A DNA stretch of 64,000 nt from Rhynchopus sp. YZ270_cl-10 (GCA_964035575.1 OZ037922.1:372001-436000), one strand, 5' to 3'. Shown: positions 33,002-45,300, counted from the first letter of the stretch. Numbers and translations are program-made. The notes: a model not told the origin generated them from the sequence alone.

Positions 33002-35390
33002 GGAGGGGTGAAAAAAAAAGGAGGCAAGAGGAAAGACCTTCAACCCTCCCTGCAATCACACACACACACCCACCACAGAAAAAAAAGCTCAAAGGTAGCA
33101 CCGGGGTTGGGTTTTTGTCTGGCAAAACCTTAAGGTGTGTGATAAGATATATAAAAGAAAAGTTGGCGTCTAAGCCTTCGGTTGGAGGGGGAAAAATACC
33201 AACAAAAATAACAACATACTGCGACATTTAGGTTCAAAAGCAAAATGGTAATATTGATGCCGACAGACCCTCCCAGCAGATTTGGACTCAGATATGCACC
33301 TGAGCGGTAAAACGTCGCTTGGCTGAAAACGACAACAACAAAACCCCCCCCCAGGCCCACCTCCCCCTCCCCCCTTGGCGTTAAGGCTGGCAAAAGAACA
33401 AAACATCATTTTAAAAAAGAAATTAGAAAACCTTTGAGATGAGCACAATCCTTTGAACAGCTGTACTCTCACGCACAATGCATTTTTTTTGGCCACGAAT
33501 AGCCCCTTTGGCGTTGCCATGGAATAGTACAAATGCAAGTATCATGTTCACTTTCACGTCTCGCTTGAAACGTTAGCGTCCCGAAGCTCAAAAAGGGGGT
33601 AGGACCATTGGTAAACCATCCTTACTCACTACAAGAGAAAGTTGATTTGAAGTACAAAGCCTTCTCGCGACAGTGTGAGAAAAGAACATAGAACCACAAC
33701 CCTCTTTCGTGAAAAAACCTCGGCACGCCGTAACATTATTTTTCAGGCAATTCCAGACAAAGTTCAAATTTGGTTCTTGGTTTCTTTTTGCTTTTTTTGA
33801 TAATTCGACCAACGGGATACCACCATAGATGGATCACCACGCGGCAGTCTCCTTTACCGAGGTTACCATTTCTACTCCCCCCCTTCCTCCCCCTCTTCCA
33901 AATTTCAGGGATTTTCAAAACCGGGTTTGTGAAAAAACCAATTTTTAAGGCAAAACGATACATCCAAAAGTATCACATTTTTCAAATGTCAAAAAAAAAA
34001 AAAAAAACACACAGTTGTATTTTGGACTACCAAAAAAAATGACGGGCGGGGGTGGGCAGCTCTCTCAGGGTATGGGCTGGAGAGGGTTAGGGGATAGGGG
34101 AGGTTCTTGGTGGGTTTAACGGTTCAGCGTCCGCCAGGTCAACAGTAGACGAGGGTTGTGTTACGTATACAAAGGCTGCCCGTTAAAAAGAAAAAAAAAA
34201 GGGGGAAGAAACAAGTTGGGGGAAAGATGGCATTTTGTGCTTAGTCAGACCCTTAAAATAAATGTGAAAAAAAAATCGTTGTTTCTATCCATTTTTGTTT
34301 CATAACAAACTGTCAGGCTTCTAGCTCTGAGATGGGGCGGGGGGCGGGGGAAGGAACACACAAAGGAAGAAAGAACAAAAAAAAAAAAAAAAAGATTGTG
34401 AAAATGCTGAAATCGTTGTCAATTTGGGGGGGCGACAACCAAGACCTGGCCTCAGAAATATAGAAGAAGAAGAAAATTTTTTGCGAGACGAATCCTAAAG
34501 CATTTGACGCTTAGGGGGCAACCCAGAAACGGTTGAATGTGAAACTAGGTCTTTTCGTCTTTTGTTGGCAACGCGGAACTAACGTAGTTTGCAGTGTAAG
34601 CCCACAATTTTGTTTTGCAGGTTTTTGCGATGGTTTCTACACAAACCCCCGTCGCTTTTTTGCATGCAAAAGGGTGGCCGGAAATTTCTCACGTCTGGAC
34701 TGAACCGCTGTTTTGAGTCCCCTTTATAACAACGATACACCTTGCAAAAAAAAATAGAAGAAAAAAAAAAGAGAAGTTGAGTGCTAAAACGCATCTCGGT
34801 CGAAAAAAAAAAAATAAGGGAAGAAGCGTTTTTTTTTTTTCCTCTTGTACCTGTAAATACACATGAAATGAGGGAGCTCAACCAGATGTAAAAAAGGCAC
34901 AAAAAGAGGAAAAAAAAAATGAAAAAGTTTACACAAAGATAAAAACTTGAAAAATGAATGTACCCTATGCATCACACCATCTTTACCAAAAAGACAACCT
35001 TGTCAGATGAATGTACATACCTTTAAAAAAAATAGTGGGTATTACATCCAGAGGGTGTTACCCAGATTTGCTTCCCTCCTTTCAACCACAGGACATACGG
35101 ACACACTGCAAATAGAACAAAGCAACCATACCGTGATCTCCTCCCCTTTTATTAGAATTCCTATGACTCCCAAAAGGCGACCAGGATGTCACACAGAATC
35201 GTCGGAGTGGGACACCCTCATCACTGAAGCGTCCGAGAGGAGAGAGAGAGAGAGAGGTTAAGCCAAATGAACGGGAGAGAAACACTAACACCAAAAGGGT
35301 GAAAAGACACGAAGAGAAAAAAAAAACCGGTCTGCAGTTGCCGCTCCTTTTCGTGGCAACTGAAGGTAATGAGGGGGAAAAGAAAAAAGG

Positions 35391-35440
35391 AGAAGTTGAA
35401 AAGTGCAAACGCTTCACTGTTCATCTGGATGCAGACACCG
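35391..35440 (+). repeat. HR-3 repeat, diverged
   Basis: AGAAGTTGAAAAGTGCAAAC, then GCTTCACTGTTCATCTGG and GCAGACACC. Confidence 0.5.
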
Positions 35441-35467
35441 AAAAAAAAATAGAAAAAAAAATTTGGA

Positions 35468-35498
35468 AGATGCATGTGCCTCTCGTGCATACAACTAA
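35468..35498 (+). repeat. HR-2 repeat
   Basis: AGATGCATGTGCCTCTCGTG followed by CATACAACT. Right arm shortened. Confidence 0.5.
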
Positions 35499-36056
35499 AA
35501 GGTAAAAACATAGGGGGGGAAAAAAACTACAGAAAACTCAGGTTTGCATGTACTGTGCGGCAAAAAATGCACAGTTACACTCTAACACTACCGGAAAAGG
35601 GGGTTTAAAGGGGTTTTGTCTTGCTGTGTAAGATGAGTACGCGATACGAGTGGTCTCAGTCCTTAGGAGGGGGTGTTGAAAACTCAAAAAGAGTCCGCTA
35701 AAAAGAGCAAAAAAACAAAAAAAAAAAAAAAAAAAAACAAGACCACGCCAGGCATTATTTCGTTCAATAAAACATATTTCACAAATAAATAAAATACACC
35801 CCCACCCACAACACCTTTACCAAGGTGTGCACTCGTTACTTTTACTGAACCCATTTTTGTTGATTGTATGATCACGTTACTGCCGCCTTCAGATTTGAAC
35901 ACACATTACATTAGTAGAATGAAGAAAAAACAATTATCAACTTGGTCAAGGAACAATATACAATGAAACAACGCAAGGATTTGTGCATGGGCTTTGGGCA
36001 GGCAGGCACAAAGGATAAAGTGCAGTTCAAAAATGTTGTCCTTCGGACCGGTTTGT

Positions 36057-39000
36057 CTAATGGAAAGTGACAAGGTACGTACGCACCTCCATGGGCTTGA
36101 TGGTCACAGTGAAGTCGTTCAGGTTCAGGTAGCTGCGTGTGAAGCCACGCGAGTTGCGGAACTGCGCAGCAACGCCCTCATTGGGTGTGTACGTCTTCCA
36201 CTTGAACTTGCTGCTGTCCATCTCAGCAAGCGGCATCGTCCCCGTCAGCTGTGTCTCCTCCATCGATTTGATCTTCAACGATGAGTGCGAAAAGATCTTG
36301 GTGAAGTCAACCGCAACAGGCACGCTGTCGAGCACACTCTCATTCGCCTGGTACAGATGGGCAATGCGGAGAAGTGTCTTTCCTCCGTTCAGAGTTGCGT
36401 AATTCGAATTCAACGTCATCAACTTCACCTGCTTGGGAAGTTGCCCATTGATGAAGGAAGCGAATGTGCTTTTCGGCTCAATGTCACCCTTCGCGAAAGC
36501 AAGGGTGGCAGGGAACGCAAGCTCCTCAAGGTCCTGGCGGCGCTGCGAGTTCGCACGGTCAATGATGTCGAAGATCACAAGGTGGCGTCCCCTCACTGCG
36601 AGTCCCTTGCACAGACAGCCACCGTCACCCTCCTGGCCGTGCTCACCCATCTGACCTTCTCCTGCGTTGATGTCGTTGCAACCACACATCGTCTCGTTCA
36701 GTGGCTCCTGAACACCACGGCTGTCGTCGTACTGCAGACGACGGTGCACCATGAGCTCCACCGCACCGTCCTCAAGGGACGCACCACCCTGTGTCACATC
36801 CGTCAGAACTGTCAGCTGGTTCTCCTGGTCCTGCACAGAGATCATCCCGTTTACGGGGTAGTAGTTTCCGGCAACAGGCTCGTTCACAGCAAGGGTCGGG
36901 TACGACGGCCCACGAGCGTTGAACTGGCGCTTCACCATCTCACGTCCGTTTGCGTCTGTGTAGAAGGTGCCACCAGTGTTCATCCCGGTCGAGTACCTGA
37001 ACACAACCTCCTTTCCGGGGTACACGTCACCAGGCAGCCAAGGTGTGTCAATCGGGATCGGTCCTGCCGTCCACTCCACCTCAAGGTTCTTCTGTGTCTT
37101 CCAGAGACGGTACACACACGTCACCCACGTGCTGAAGGTCTGGTACACTTCGTCCACCTGCTCACCGTACACAACCTTCAGTGTTGGGACCTGTGTCGGT
37201 CCTGGGTAGAAGAGCTTTGTGCTGTTGGGGCGGAACATGTAGGCACCACTCCTCTGATCGTCACATCCGGTGTCCGTGGGCATGCCCAGTGTGCATCCAC
37301 CTACAGAGCTGTTGTACCATCCGGTTGTCACAGAGAACGGTGTCGAAGCACCAGTCTCCTTGTTCGTGAGGATGGTGGTCAGACCTCTCTCGGTGTCAAA
37401 CTGAAGCTCGTACATGTCGTTCGAGATGGTGAGACTCTCGCCAAGCTTCACCTCGTCTGCCTTGACCTTCTTTGGCTTCGGCACCACTTTGGTCTCCTCA
37501 GTCCTCACCGCGTGGAACTTGGCGAACCCAAGAGGGGGGAGGGACGCTGTGAACGAAAGCACGTGGGTTGCCTTGTTCTGCAGGTTCTTGAGTGCGTCGA
37601 TCTCCTGTGACGTTGTCAAACCAAAGCTGTTCAGATACAGAAGCGGGATCTGGTGGGTGCGTGCGTCAATCTCAACCAAGTCGCTCGGCAGAAGTCTCTT
37701 CAGATGGTCGTACACCTTCCACTGAGTTCCGAAGGAAAACGTGACCGGCAGACGAATGCCCTGAACGCTGCCACGGGCAAGAGGGTTCCATGCCGCAACA
37801 GTGAACTCAGCCTCGTCTGTCGTAGTTGCACACATGCTGATGTTCAGGCAGTTGTCAGCTCCCATCGAGTTGCAGTTGCAGTGCTGGAACTCCACCGATG
37901 TCCCCATCAGCTTGTTGAACGCCAGCGCCACACCATCCTCCACTTCGCCATGTGACTCAGAGATGCGCTCGGAGTAGTCGTTGGACACATCCTGACGCTC
38001 TGTTCCAGACATTCCGTCGTGGTGGGTGGCAACACCGATGCTGCCCTCAAGCGAGTCTGTCCACGACGCTCCCACTTCCGGCGATGCGCGTGTCGTGGCC
38101 ACCTTGATCTCGGTCTTGTTCACCTTCGAGATCACCTCCATCTGACGTGCTGCGTTCAGGAAGTTCGATGCTGCGTGCACCTGACGCTTCAGCGACGGAC
38201 GCGATGTGAAGTACCCAGACCAGTAGTGGTGTGCTGCGTCTCCAAGTGGAAAGATGTCATCTTTGCGCACCTCCCATGTCAGGTCTGCCTTCTTCTTCTC
38301 TGCCACGTACAGTGTGGGTGTGGAGTAGAACACATTCACGGTGCCGTTCAGGTTCACGTAGTGGATGGTCTTGTCAAGGTTGCGGTACCAGTGGTCAGCG
38401 TTCTGGTAGTTGAAGTCGTCACCACAGGCCCACATCTGATGGTCGGTGCGGAAGGACGCGGCCTGGGTGCGCGCGTTCTGGACGAACTGGTCCACGACCT
38501 GGTCCACGTTGTAGTCGTGCAGTCTTGGGTCGTCCTGCACCTGCCGTCCACCGTTGTCATTCTCGTTTTGGTAGCCAAGAACAGCGTTTCTGTTGTCGTA
38601 GGACGTCCACGTGCCGTAACCACCAGCACCCCTCCCAAACAGCTGTCCAGCAAAGATCTGCGCAGTGTCACCCATGGTCTCACTTCCCTCCCAGATCCAC
38701 TCCAGCTTCTGTGTAGGCTTACGCATAGCAAAGTCCTGGTAGTCCATGCGCCCCCAGAACAGGTAGTCCATCCCAGACTCAGCCCCAATCAGCCACGCGT
38801 TTGTGTTCGAGTGACCAAAAGGGTCGATTGTCCAGGATCCCTTCGGGCGGCCGGCCTCTCCAAAGTTCGAAAGGAGGAACTGATGACCACGTGTCGTCTG
38901 GTCCACCATCTCCACGTAGTACGGCGACGCCTCGTCGTGCATGCACCACCCTCCGTTCACGAACTCAAGCTGGCCGTTTGTTACGAGGGTTTTGAGTTGG

Positions 39001-39428
39001 GCCTGCTTCTTCGGTGGCTGCACCTGCCACCAACGTGCGAAGAATGATGTCTCGACGAACATGAAACGTCTGTTCTCATCCTCCGTGAGACGCATCAGCA
39101 GCGTGTCCACAATGTAGTACACCTGCTCAAAGAAGTACTGGTCCACGGACACCTGCCATCCAGGGTCGTCATGGGAGTGGGGCACCAGGTGCACATTGAT
39201 CATTCCCTCCTTCGGACCTCCCTTGGTGTTGTATATCCAATCCTTCGGTGGTGGGTAGGGAACGTCGCCACGGAGCTTCCTGGGCTTGTCTGTCCAGTAG
39301 GGGATCGACTTCTTTGCTTTGAAGACGTCGGATTTGATGAAGTCACGTGTAAAGTCGCGGCCGTGCTTCTTATGGTGGGTAGCACCCACCGCAAGTGCCG
39401 ACAGCGCCAGAAGCGTTGTGACGGACAT
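36057..39428 (-). CDS. Lysosomal-type alpha-mannosidase (GH38), copy 1
   Basis: Predicted 1123-residue secreted or lysosomal enzyme that trims alpha-linked mannose from glycoproteins. I start at the ATG at 39428 (MSVTTLLALSALAVGA, a signal peptide). The GH38 catalytic core includes the zinc motif PHSHDDPGW (His86, Asp88), the nucleophile in GSWTIDPFGHS (Asp202), and the later zinc motif THHDGMSGTERQ. All expected residues are present. The DQYF, RRFMFVET and QLEFVNGGWCMHDEA blocks match lysosomal alpha-mannosidase more than Golgi mannosidase II, although HDDPGW is the Golgi-like variant. Length is normal for the lysosomal family (~1000). A ~15-residue insertion (AVLGYQNENDNGGR) is absent from copy 2. 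No introns. Similarity to copy 2 stops within a few bases of the stop codon. Confidence 0.95.
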   Translation of the reverse strand: MSVTTLLALSALAVGATHHKKHGRDFTRDFIKSDVFKAKKSIPYWTDKPRKLRGDVPYPPPKDWIYNTKGGPKEGMINVHLVPHSHDDPGWQVSVDQYFFEQVYYIVDTLLMRLTEDENRRFMFVETSFFARWWQVQPPKKQAQLKTLVTNGQLEFVNGGWCMHDEASPYYVEMVDQTTRGHQFLLSNFGEAGRPKGSWTIDPFGHSNTNAWLIGAESGMDYLFWGRMDYQDFAMRKPTQKLEWIWEGSETMGDTAQIFAGQLFGRGAGGYGTWTSYDNRNAVLGYQNENDNGGRQVQDDPRLHDYNVDQVVDQFVQNARTQAASFRTDHQMWACGDDFNYQNADHWYRNLDKTIHYVNLNGTVNVFYSTPTLYVAEKKKADLTWEVRKDDIFPLGDAAHHYWSGYFTSRPSLKRQVHAASNFLNAARQMEVISKVNKTEIKVATTRASPEVGASWTDSLEGSIGVATHHDGMSGTERQDVSNDYSERISESHGEVEDGVALAFNKLMGTSVEFQHCNCNSMGADNCLNISMCATTTDEAEFTVAAWNPLARGSVQGIRLPVTFSFGTQWKVYDHLKRLLPSDLVEIDARTHQIPLLYLNSFGLTTSQEIDALKNLQNKATHVLSFTASLPPLGFAKFHAVRTEETKVVPKPKKVKADEVKLGESLTISNDMYELQFDTERGLTTILTNKETGASTPFSVTTGWYNSSVGGCTLGMPTDTGCDDQRSGAYMFRPNSTKLFYPGPTQVPTLKVVYGEQVDEVYQTFSTWVTCVYRLWKTQKNLEVEWTAGPIPIDTPWLPGDVYPGKEVVFRYSTGMNTGGTFYTDANGREMVKRQFNARGPSYPTLAVNEPVAGNYYPVNGMISVQDQENQLTVLTDVTQGGASLEDGAVELMVHRRLQYDDSRGVQEPLNETMCGCNDINAGEGQMGEHGQEGDGGCLCKGLAVRGRHLVIFDIIDRANSQRRQDLEELAFPATLAFAKGDIEPKSTFASFINGQLPKQVKLMTLNSNYATLNGGKTLLRIAHLYQANESVLDSVPVAVDFTKIFSHSSLKIKSMEETQLTGTMPLAEMDSSKFKWKTYTPNEGVAAQFRNSRGFTRSYLNLNDFTVTIKPMEVRTYLVTFH

Positions 39429-39892
39429 AGTCAAAATGAGGTACTACGGTACCTAGGCGGTTGTGTCAAGAAAGAAAAAACTTATTTGTCTTAAAAGGTT
39501 GTGGCTGTTGTGTATGAAGGGTGAAGGGGAGTGAAGGGAGTGAAGGGGAATATGCTATTAGCAAAATTGAAAAGAGAAATGGAGGATGTGGAAGCGGGGG
39601 GATGGGGTTGTCTTTTGTTCCATAAGTCATGCGTTTTTTCCCCCTCATTTTTGGATGACCAAAAGAGAGAGAGAGAGCGGAGAGCGAAAAACATAAAATA
39701 TGTCTTTGGGGGGGGTTTTTTTTTGTTTTGTTTTGAGATCTGTACCAGGTTGTTTTTGTTTTGTTTTGTGGTAGTTTTGCTTTGTTTAGACCTGGCAGAC
39801 CAGGCGCAGGGCACCTTGTTGCCGCCTCTGACTCCATAAATGGAGCGGGGTTCCGGAGCACCGGGGGCGGCTGCCCTTCTGTACCTTTAAAA

Positions 39893-40684
39893 AAAACAAG
39901 TAATTGCTATCGGAAAAAAAACGGGGTGTGCTGTGGTTATGGGGGGACCCACACTCCTGAACACCGCCCTGTAGAAATAATCTACACTCTCTTCTGCAGG
40001 TATGCGAAAACGCTGCCACAACCACTGGGACGCCTGCACTTAAAACGTTCAAGAACGGGGGCTGTCATCCTCAGACCCCTCTTCGTCCAGCACCATTTCC
40101 TCGATGGATGGTCGGCGTGTTCCAGCTCGTTGTCGTCCACAGCCTCCCACTCATCGTCGCCGGAGGAGGAGTGTGCAAGGAACACAGACGACTAACTGTC
40201 GTCGATCACACCATGCGCATCAGCACCACCAGCAAAGCGCCAGGCTGCTATGTTGGTTTCGAAAATCGCGCGGGGTTTCCCACAGCACACCTCGTTTTTT
40301 TTCTTAGCAATTCCTTGTTTTGTTGTTGTTGTTTTCCACACACCTTCCTTCAACCCTTGTAGGATCAGTTGCTATTTTTTTTTCTAGAAAACTTGAAATT
40401 ACACATTTGAACAAATTAAAAAGGGTCCTTATTTGCATTTTTGGGCTCCGCCCGTGCAGTGGTGGGGTCAATCTCGAAAATTGGACAATTTTTTGACCAC
40501 TTAAATTTTGAGAAATATGAGCCCGGTTCCTTATACGTGGGGCCCATTTTCGGCTAAAATTTTCCTCAAAATCTGATTTTGTAAAATTGACCCTTTACTC
40601 CCCCCCCACATCGATTTCAATACTATACCTTACTTCACCTACGGTTGCCCTTACAGGGGGGGGTGAAGGAAGGTAAGTTGAAAA
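39893..40684 (+). mobile_element. Composite two-module element, copy 3
   Basis: Complete module 1 with ends AACAAGTAATTGCTATCGG and (inverted) AACAAGGAATTGCTAAG, followed by module 2 with a single ~260-bp unit and the end GTAAGTTGAAAA. No clear target duplication. It retains the same minus-strand peptide as copy 2 (39982-40185), with one extra in-frame codon. Confidence 0.8.
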
Positions 40685-40739
40685 TTTCTCAATTCATAAA
40701 ATCACCCACTCAATAATTTTTGCGCAGGAGTATTTCTTT

Positions 40740-40809
40740 TTTTTGATAAATTTGTTGTAGTGTAGTTTGCCTCGGTTGTGTTGCCACAGTTGGTGCAAAT
40801 CTCTACTTT
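40740..40809 (+). repeat. HR-6 short repeat
   Basis: TTGATAAATTTGTTGTAGTG, GCCTCGGTTGTGTTGCCACA and CAAATCTCTACT after a T run. Confidence 0.6.
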
Positions 40810-41469
40810 TTTTTAATTTTTTCCCTCACTGTAATATTGGTTAACCTACCAAGGTTCCTTTTTTTTGTTCGTTGGTTTCTCTTCCACCCGGGAGGGAACA
40901 CGCGAGGGAGGGGAAGAAGAAAAAGAAAAAAAAAAAAATAAACAGAGGTATTTGACTGGGTTGTCAGAGAAATGTGACCTTTTTTTGACATCCAAACCCT
41001 TCCCCATGACAGTGTTACCTTGGGGGGTGACCAGAACACCGGGGGGGCCCTACTCCCGCTTGCCTCTCATCATAACAGATGAAATTGGGATGAACATTGG
41101 AGGGCGAAAAACTGACTATCTGAGTTTTAGTCTGAAAGAAACAACCAGTTAAATCGCCAAACTTGCACGAAGAAATCTGGCAGATTAATGAATTGCCTGG
41201 GAGGAGAACGGGCCATTTGAGTAGAAGAAGGGGGGGGGGGGGGGTAAGGGGGTAAGGGTAAAGGGGAGGTGAACACAATACGCGAACTGATACATCACGC
41301 CAACACAAAGCCCCCTCCCGCGTCCAGAAACAAAAAGGTGTTTGTGAGAAATGGAGCCCAATGGACCTGAGACCCACTTCCAAAACCCCCGAACTTTTAG
41401 GAGGGGGCGGTGTGCTTTATTATCTTTTTTGAAAAAAGAGAAAAAAAAAAATCGAATTGAAAAAAAAAC

Positions 41470-41514
41470 CTTGATTTGTGTTAGTGTAGACACCCAGGGG
41501 ATGAGCTCCACTTT
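41470..41514 (+). repeat. HR-7 repeat, diverged
   Basis: CTTGATTTGTGTTAGTGTAG, then ACACCCAGGGGATGAGCTCC and ACTTTTT. Confidence 0.5.
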
Positions 41515-42323
41515 TTTTGTTGTTGCTGTTGTTTTCTTTTTTGCTTTTTTTGTCCACCAAAAAAACTAACCCAGCCAAAGAAAAAAACGACACCAGCCCT
41601 TTCTGAGGTAAATGAGCCTGCTTAGCAACACTTCGTTTTCACCTTTTTTCTGAGAGGTGCCATCACGTTTACCTCACTTGCGGAGGATGGACGTTCGTTC
41701 AGTGAGTAGACGGGGGGAGAAGGGGGCACGGGTGTGAGGAATTGAATTTGTGGATGTCGCTTGATTCATCAGAGGATGGCAGTGCGTGACATCGCTGGGG
41801 GTGGTCGGTCCTCAAGTGTGGTGTATCACTGCCACATACACAGGGCCGCCAGTTCAGTTACAACAAAAAAATAATGAAAAAGAAGGTTTTTTGTCCGACG
41901 CACCTCGGCCGCGAACGTGCTTGGTCCTTTAGCAACAAACCACCTCGAGACCACTGCCAACTAATAACAGCGCGACAAGACACAACTACGATGCTGGTAC
42001 ATGACAAAATAATAAAAACCCCGTTTGTCTTTTGTTTAGTTGGTACGCTACCCACGTCATACGCTACGTTTTTCTTCTTTTTCCCTCTTCAAAACGCCCA
42101 GAAATGCGCCTGAGTGAGTACAGAAATGAGGTGAAGTGCACAATAGACGGGGAAGGGAATTAAACAACAAGTCTCAGACGTTTGAATCATTTCCCACCAA
42201 AGTGTATGTCCCAAAAATACAAAAAAAGGCACGAAACAAAAAAAGAAAAGAATATTGGTTACCATTCACACGTTAACATATAAACAGGGTTAGGGGCATG
42301 GGGGAGGCAGTGGTGAGTATAGT

Positions 42324-45300
42324 CTAATGGAAAGTGACAAGGTACGTACGCACCTCCATGGGCTTGATGGTCACAGTGAAGTCGTTCAGGTTCAGGTAGC
42401 TGCGTGTGAAGCCACGCGAGTTGCGGAACTGCGCAGCAACGCCCTCATTGGGTGTGTACGTCTTCCACTTGAACTTGTTGTTGTCCATCTCAGCAAGCGG
42501 CATCGTCCCCGTCAGCTGTGTCTCCTCCATCGATTTGATCTTCAACGATGAGTGCGAAAAGATCTTGGTGAAGTCAACCGCAACAGGCACGCTGTCGAGC
42601 ACACTCTCATTCGCCTGGTACAGATGGGCAATGCGGAGAAGTGTCTTTCCTCCGTTCAGAGTTGCGTAGTTCGAGTTTAACGTCATTAACTTCACCTGCT
42701 TGGGAAGTGCGCCAGTGATGAAGGAAGCGAATGTGTTCTGTGGTGCAACATCTCCCTTCGCGAAAGCAAGGGTGGCAGGGAACGCAAGCTCCTCAAGGTC
42801 CTGGCGGCGCTGAGAGTTCGCACGGTCAATGGTGTCGAAGATCACAAGGTGGCGTCCCCTCATCGTCAGACCCTCGCACAGACAGCCACCGTCACCCTCC
42901 TGGCCGTGCGCACCCATTTCGTGCTCCGGGGTGTGGATGTCGTTGCAACCACACATCGTCTCGTTCAGTGGCTCCTGAACACCACGGCTGTCGTCGTACT
43001 GCAGACGACGGTGCACCATGAGCTCCACCGCACCGTCCTCAAGGGACGCACCACCCTGTGTCACATCCGTCAGAACAGCGAGCTGATGATTCGCGTCCTG
43101 CACAGAGATCATCCCGTTCACGGGGTAGTAGTTTCCGGCAACAGGCTCGTTCACAGCAAGGGTCGGGTACGACGGCCCACGAGCGTTGAACTGGCGCTTC
43201 ACCATCTCACGTCCGTTTGCGTCTGTGTAGAAGGTGCCACCAGTGTTCATCCCGGTCGAGTACCTGAACACAACCTCCTTTCCGGGGTACACGTCACCAG
43301 GCAGCCAAGGTGTGTCAATCGGGATCGGTCCCGCCGTCCACTCCACCTCAAGGTTCTTCTGCGTCTTCCAGAGACGGTACACACACGTCACCCACGTGCT
43401 GAAGGTCTGGTACACTTCGTCCACCTGCTCACCGTACACAACCTTCAGTGTTGGGACCTGTGTCGGTCCTGGGTACAGGAGGCCTGTGCTGTTGGGGCGG
43501 AACATGTAGGCACCACTCTTCTGCTTGTCACATCCGGTGTCCGTGGGCATGCCCTCTGTACATCCACCTGTGGAGCTGTTGTACCATCCGGTTGTCACAG
43601 AGAACGGTGTCGAAGCACCAGTCTCCTTGTTCGTGAGGATGGTGGTCAGACCTTTCTCGGTGTCAAACTCAAGTTCGTACATGTCGTTCGAGATCTTCAC
43701 AGTCTCACCAACCTTCACCTCACGTGGTGTGATCTTCTTCAACTTGGCCTCATCAGTCCTCACCGCGTGGAACTTGGCGAACCCAAGAGGGGGGAGGGAC
43801 GCTGTGAACGAAAGCACGTGGGTTGCCTTGTTCTGAAGCTTCTCCAGTGCAGCGATCTCCTCAGACTTCGTCATGTTGAAGCTGTTCAGGTACAGAAGCG
43901 GGATCTGGTGGGTGCGTGTGTCAATCTCAACCAAGTCGCTCGGCAGAAGTCTCTTCAGATGGTCGTACACCTTCCACTGAGTTCCGAAGGAAAACGTGAC
44001 CGGCAGACGAATGCCCTGAACGCTGCCACGGGCAAGAGGGTTCCATGCCGCAACAGTGAACTCAGCCTCGTCTGTTGTCAGTCCGCACACGGTGATGTTC
44101 AGACAGTTGTCAGCTCCCATCGAGTTGCAGTTGCAGTGCTGGAACTCCACCGATGTCCCCATCAGCTTGTTGAACGCCAGCGCCACACCATCCTCCACTT
44201 CGCCGTGCGACTCGGAGATGCGCTCTTCATAGTCGTTGGACACAGACTGACGCTCTGTTCCAGACATTCCGTCGTGGTGGGTGGCAACACCGATGCTGCC
44301 CTCAAGCGAGTCTGTCCAGGATTCACCCACAATCGGCGATGCGCGTGTCGTGGCCACCTTGATCTCGGTCTTGTTCACCTTCGAGATCACCTCCATCTGA
44401 CGTGCTGCGTTCAGGAAGTTCGATGCTGCGTGCACCTGACGCTTCAGCGACGGACGCGATGTGAAGTACCCAGACCAGTAGTGGTGTGCTGCGTCTGCCA
44501 GAGGGAAGATGTCGTCTCTGCGCACCTCCCATGTCAGGTCTGCCTTCTTCTTCTCTGCCACGTACAGTGTGGGTGTGGAGTAGAACGCGTTCACGGTGCC
44601 GTTGATCTTGGAGTAGTGAATGAGCTTGTCAAGGTTGTGGTAGTAGTGGTCGGCGTTCTGGTAGTTGAAGTCTCCGCCACATGCCCACATCTGGTGCTCA
44701 GTGCGTGTGGACGCGGCCTGGGCATTTGCGTTCTGGACGAATTCGTCAATGATCTGGTCCACGTTGTAGTCGTGAAGGGTAGGGTCATCTCTGATCGCAG
44801 CTGCGCCCAGCGCATTGCTGTCGTAGCCAGTCCACGTGCTGTAACCTCCAGACCCCTTGCCGAACAGCTGTCCAGCAAAGATCTGCGCAGTGTCACCCAT
44901 GGTCTCACTTCCCTCCCAGATCCACTCCAGCTTCTGTGTAGGCTTACGCATAGCAAAGTCCTGGTAGTCCATGCGCCCCCAGAACAGGTAGTCCATCCCA
45001 GACTCAGCCCCAATCAGCCACGCGTTTGTGTTCGAGTGACCAAAGGGGTCGATTGTCCAGGATCCCTTCGGGCGGCCGGCCTCTCCAAAGTTCGAAAGGA
45101 GGAACTGATGACCACGTGTCGTCTGGTCCACCATCTCCACGTAGTACGGCGAGGCCTCGTCGTGCATGCACCACCCTCCGTTCACGAACTCAAGCTGGCC
45201 GTTTGTTACGAGGGTTTTGAACTGGGTCTTTTTGGCTGTGGACTGCTGCTTCCACCAACGTGCGAAGAAGCCGGTCTCGACGAACATGAAGCGTCTGTTC

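Larger units (their letters stand above)
31641..36056. other. 4.4-kb gene-free spacer
   Basis: A/T-rich with long homopolymers. It holds HR-1 at 31706 and 32415, HR-4 at 32269 and a possible further copy near 33640, HR-2 at 35468, HR-3 at 35391, and an rRNA-like relic at 32955. The GC-richer stretch 34040-34190 has no recognisable gene. No convincing coding region. Confidence 0.6.
39429..42323. other. Spacer between mannosidase genes with composite element
   Basis: Holds composite element copy 3 (39893-40684), HR-6 (40740) and HR-7 (41470). The stretch about 41600-42110 is GC-richer than usual spacer. It has no open frame of note and no recognised RNA, so it is unexplained. Confidence 0.6.

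Noticed and set aside
34044-34190. GACGGGCGG and a later GTATACAAAGG resembling the 18S rRNA 3' region
   Set aside because: Only short words match and their spacing is wrong; likely coincidence.
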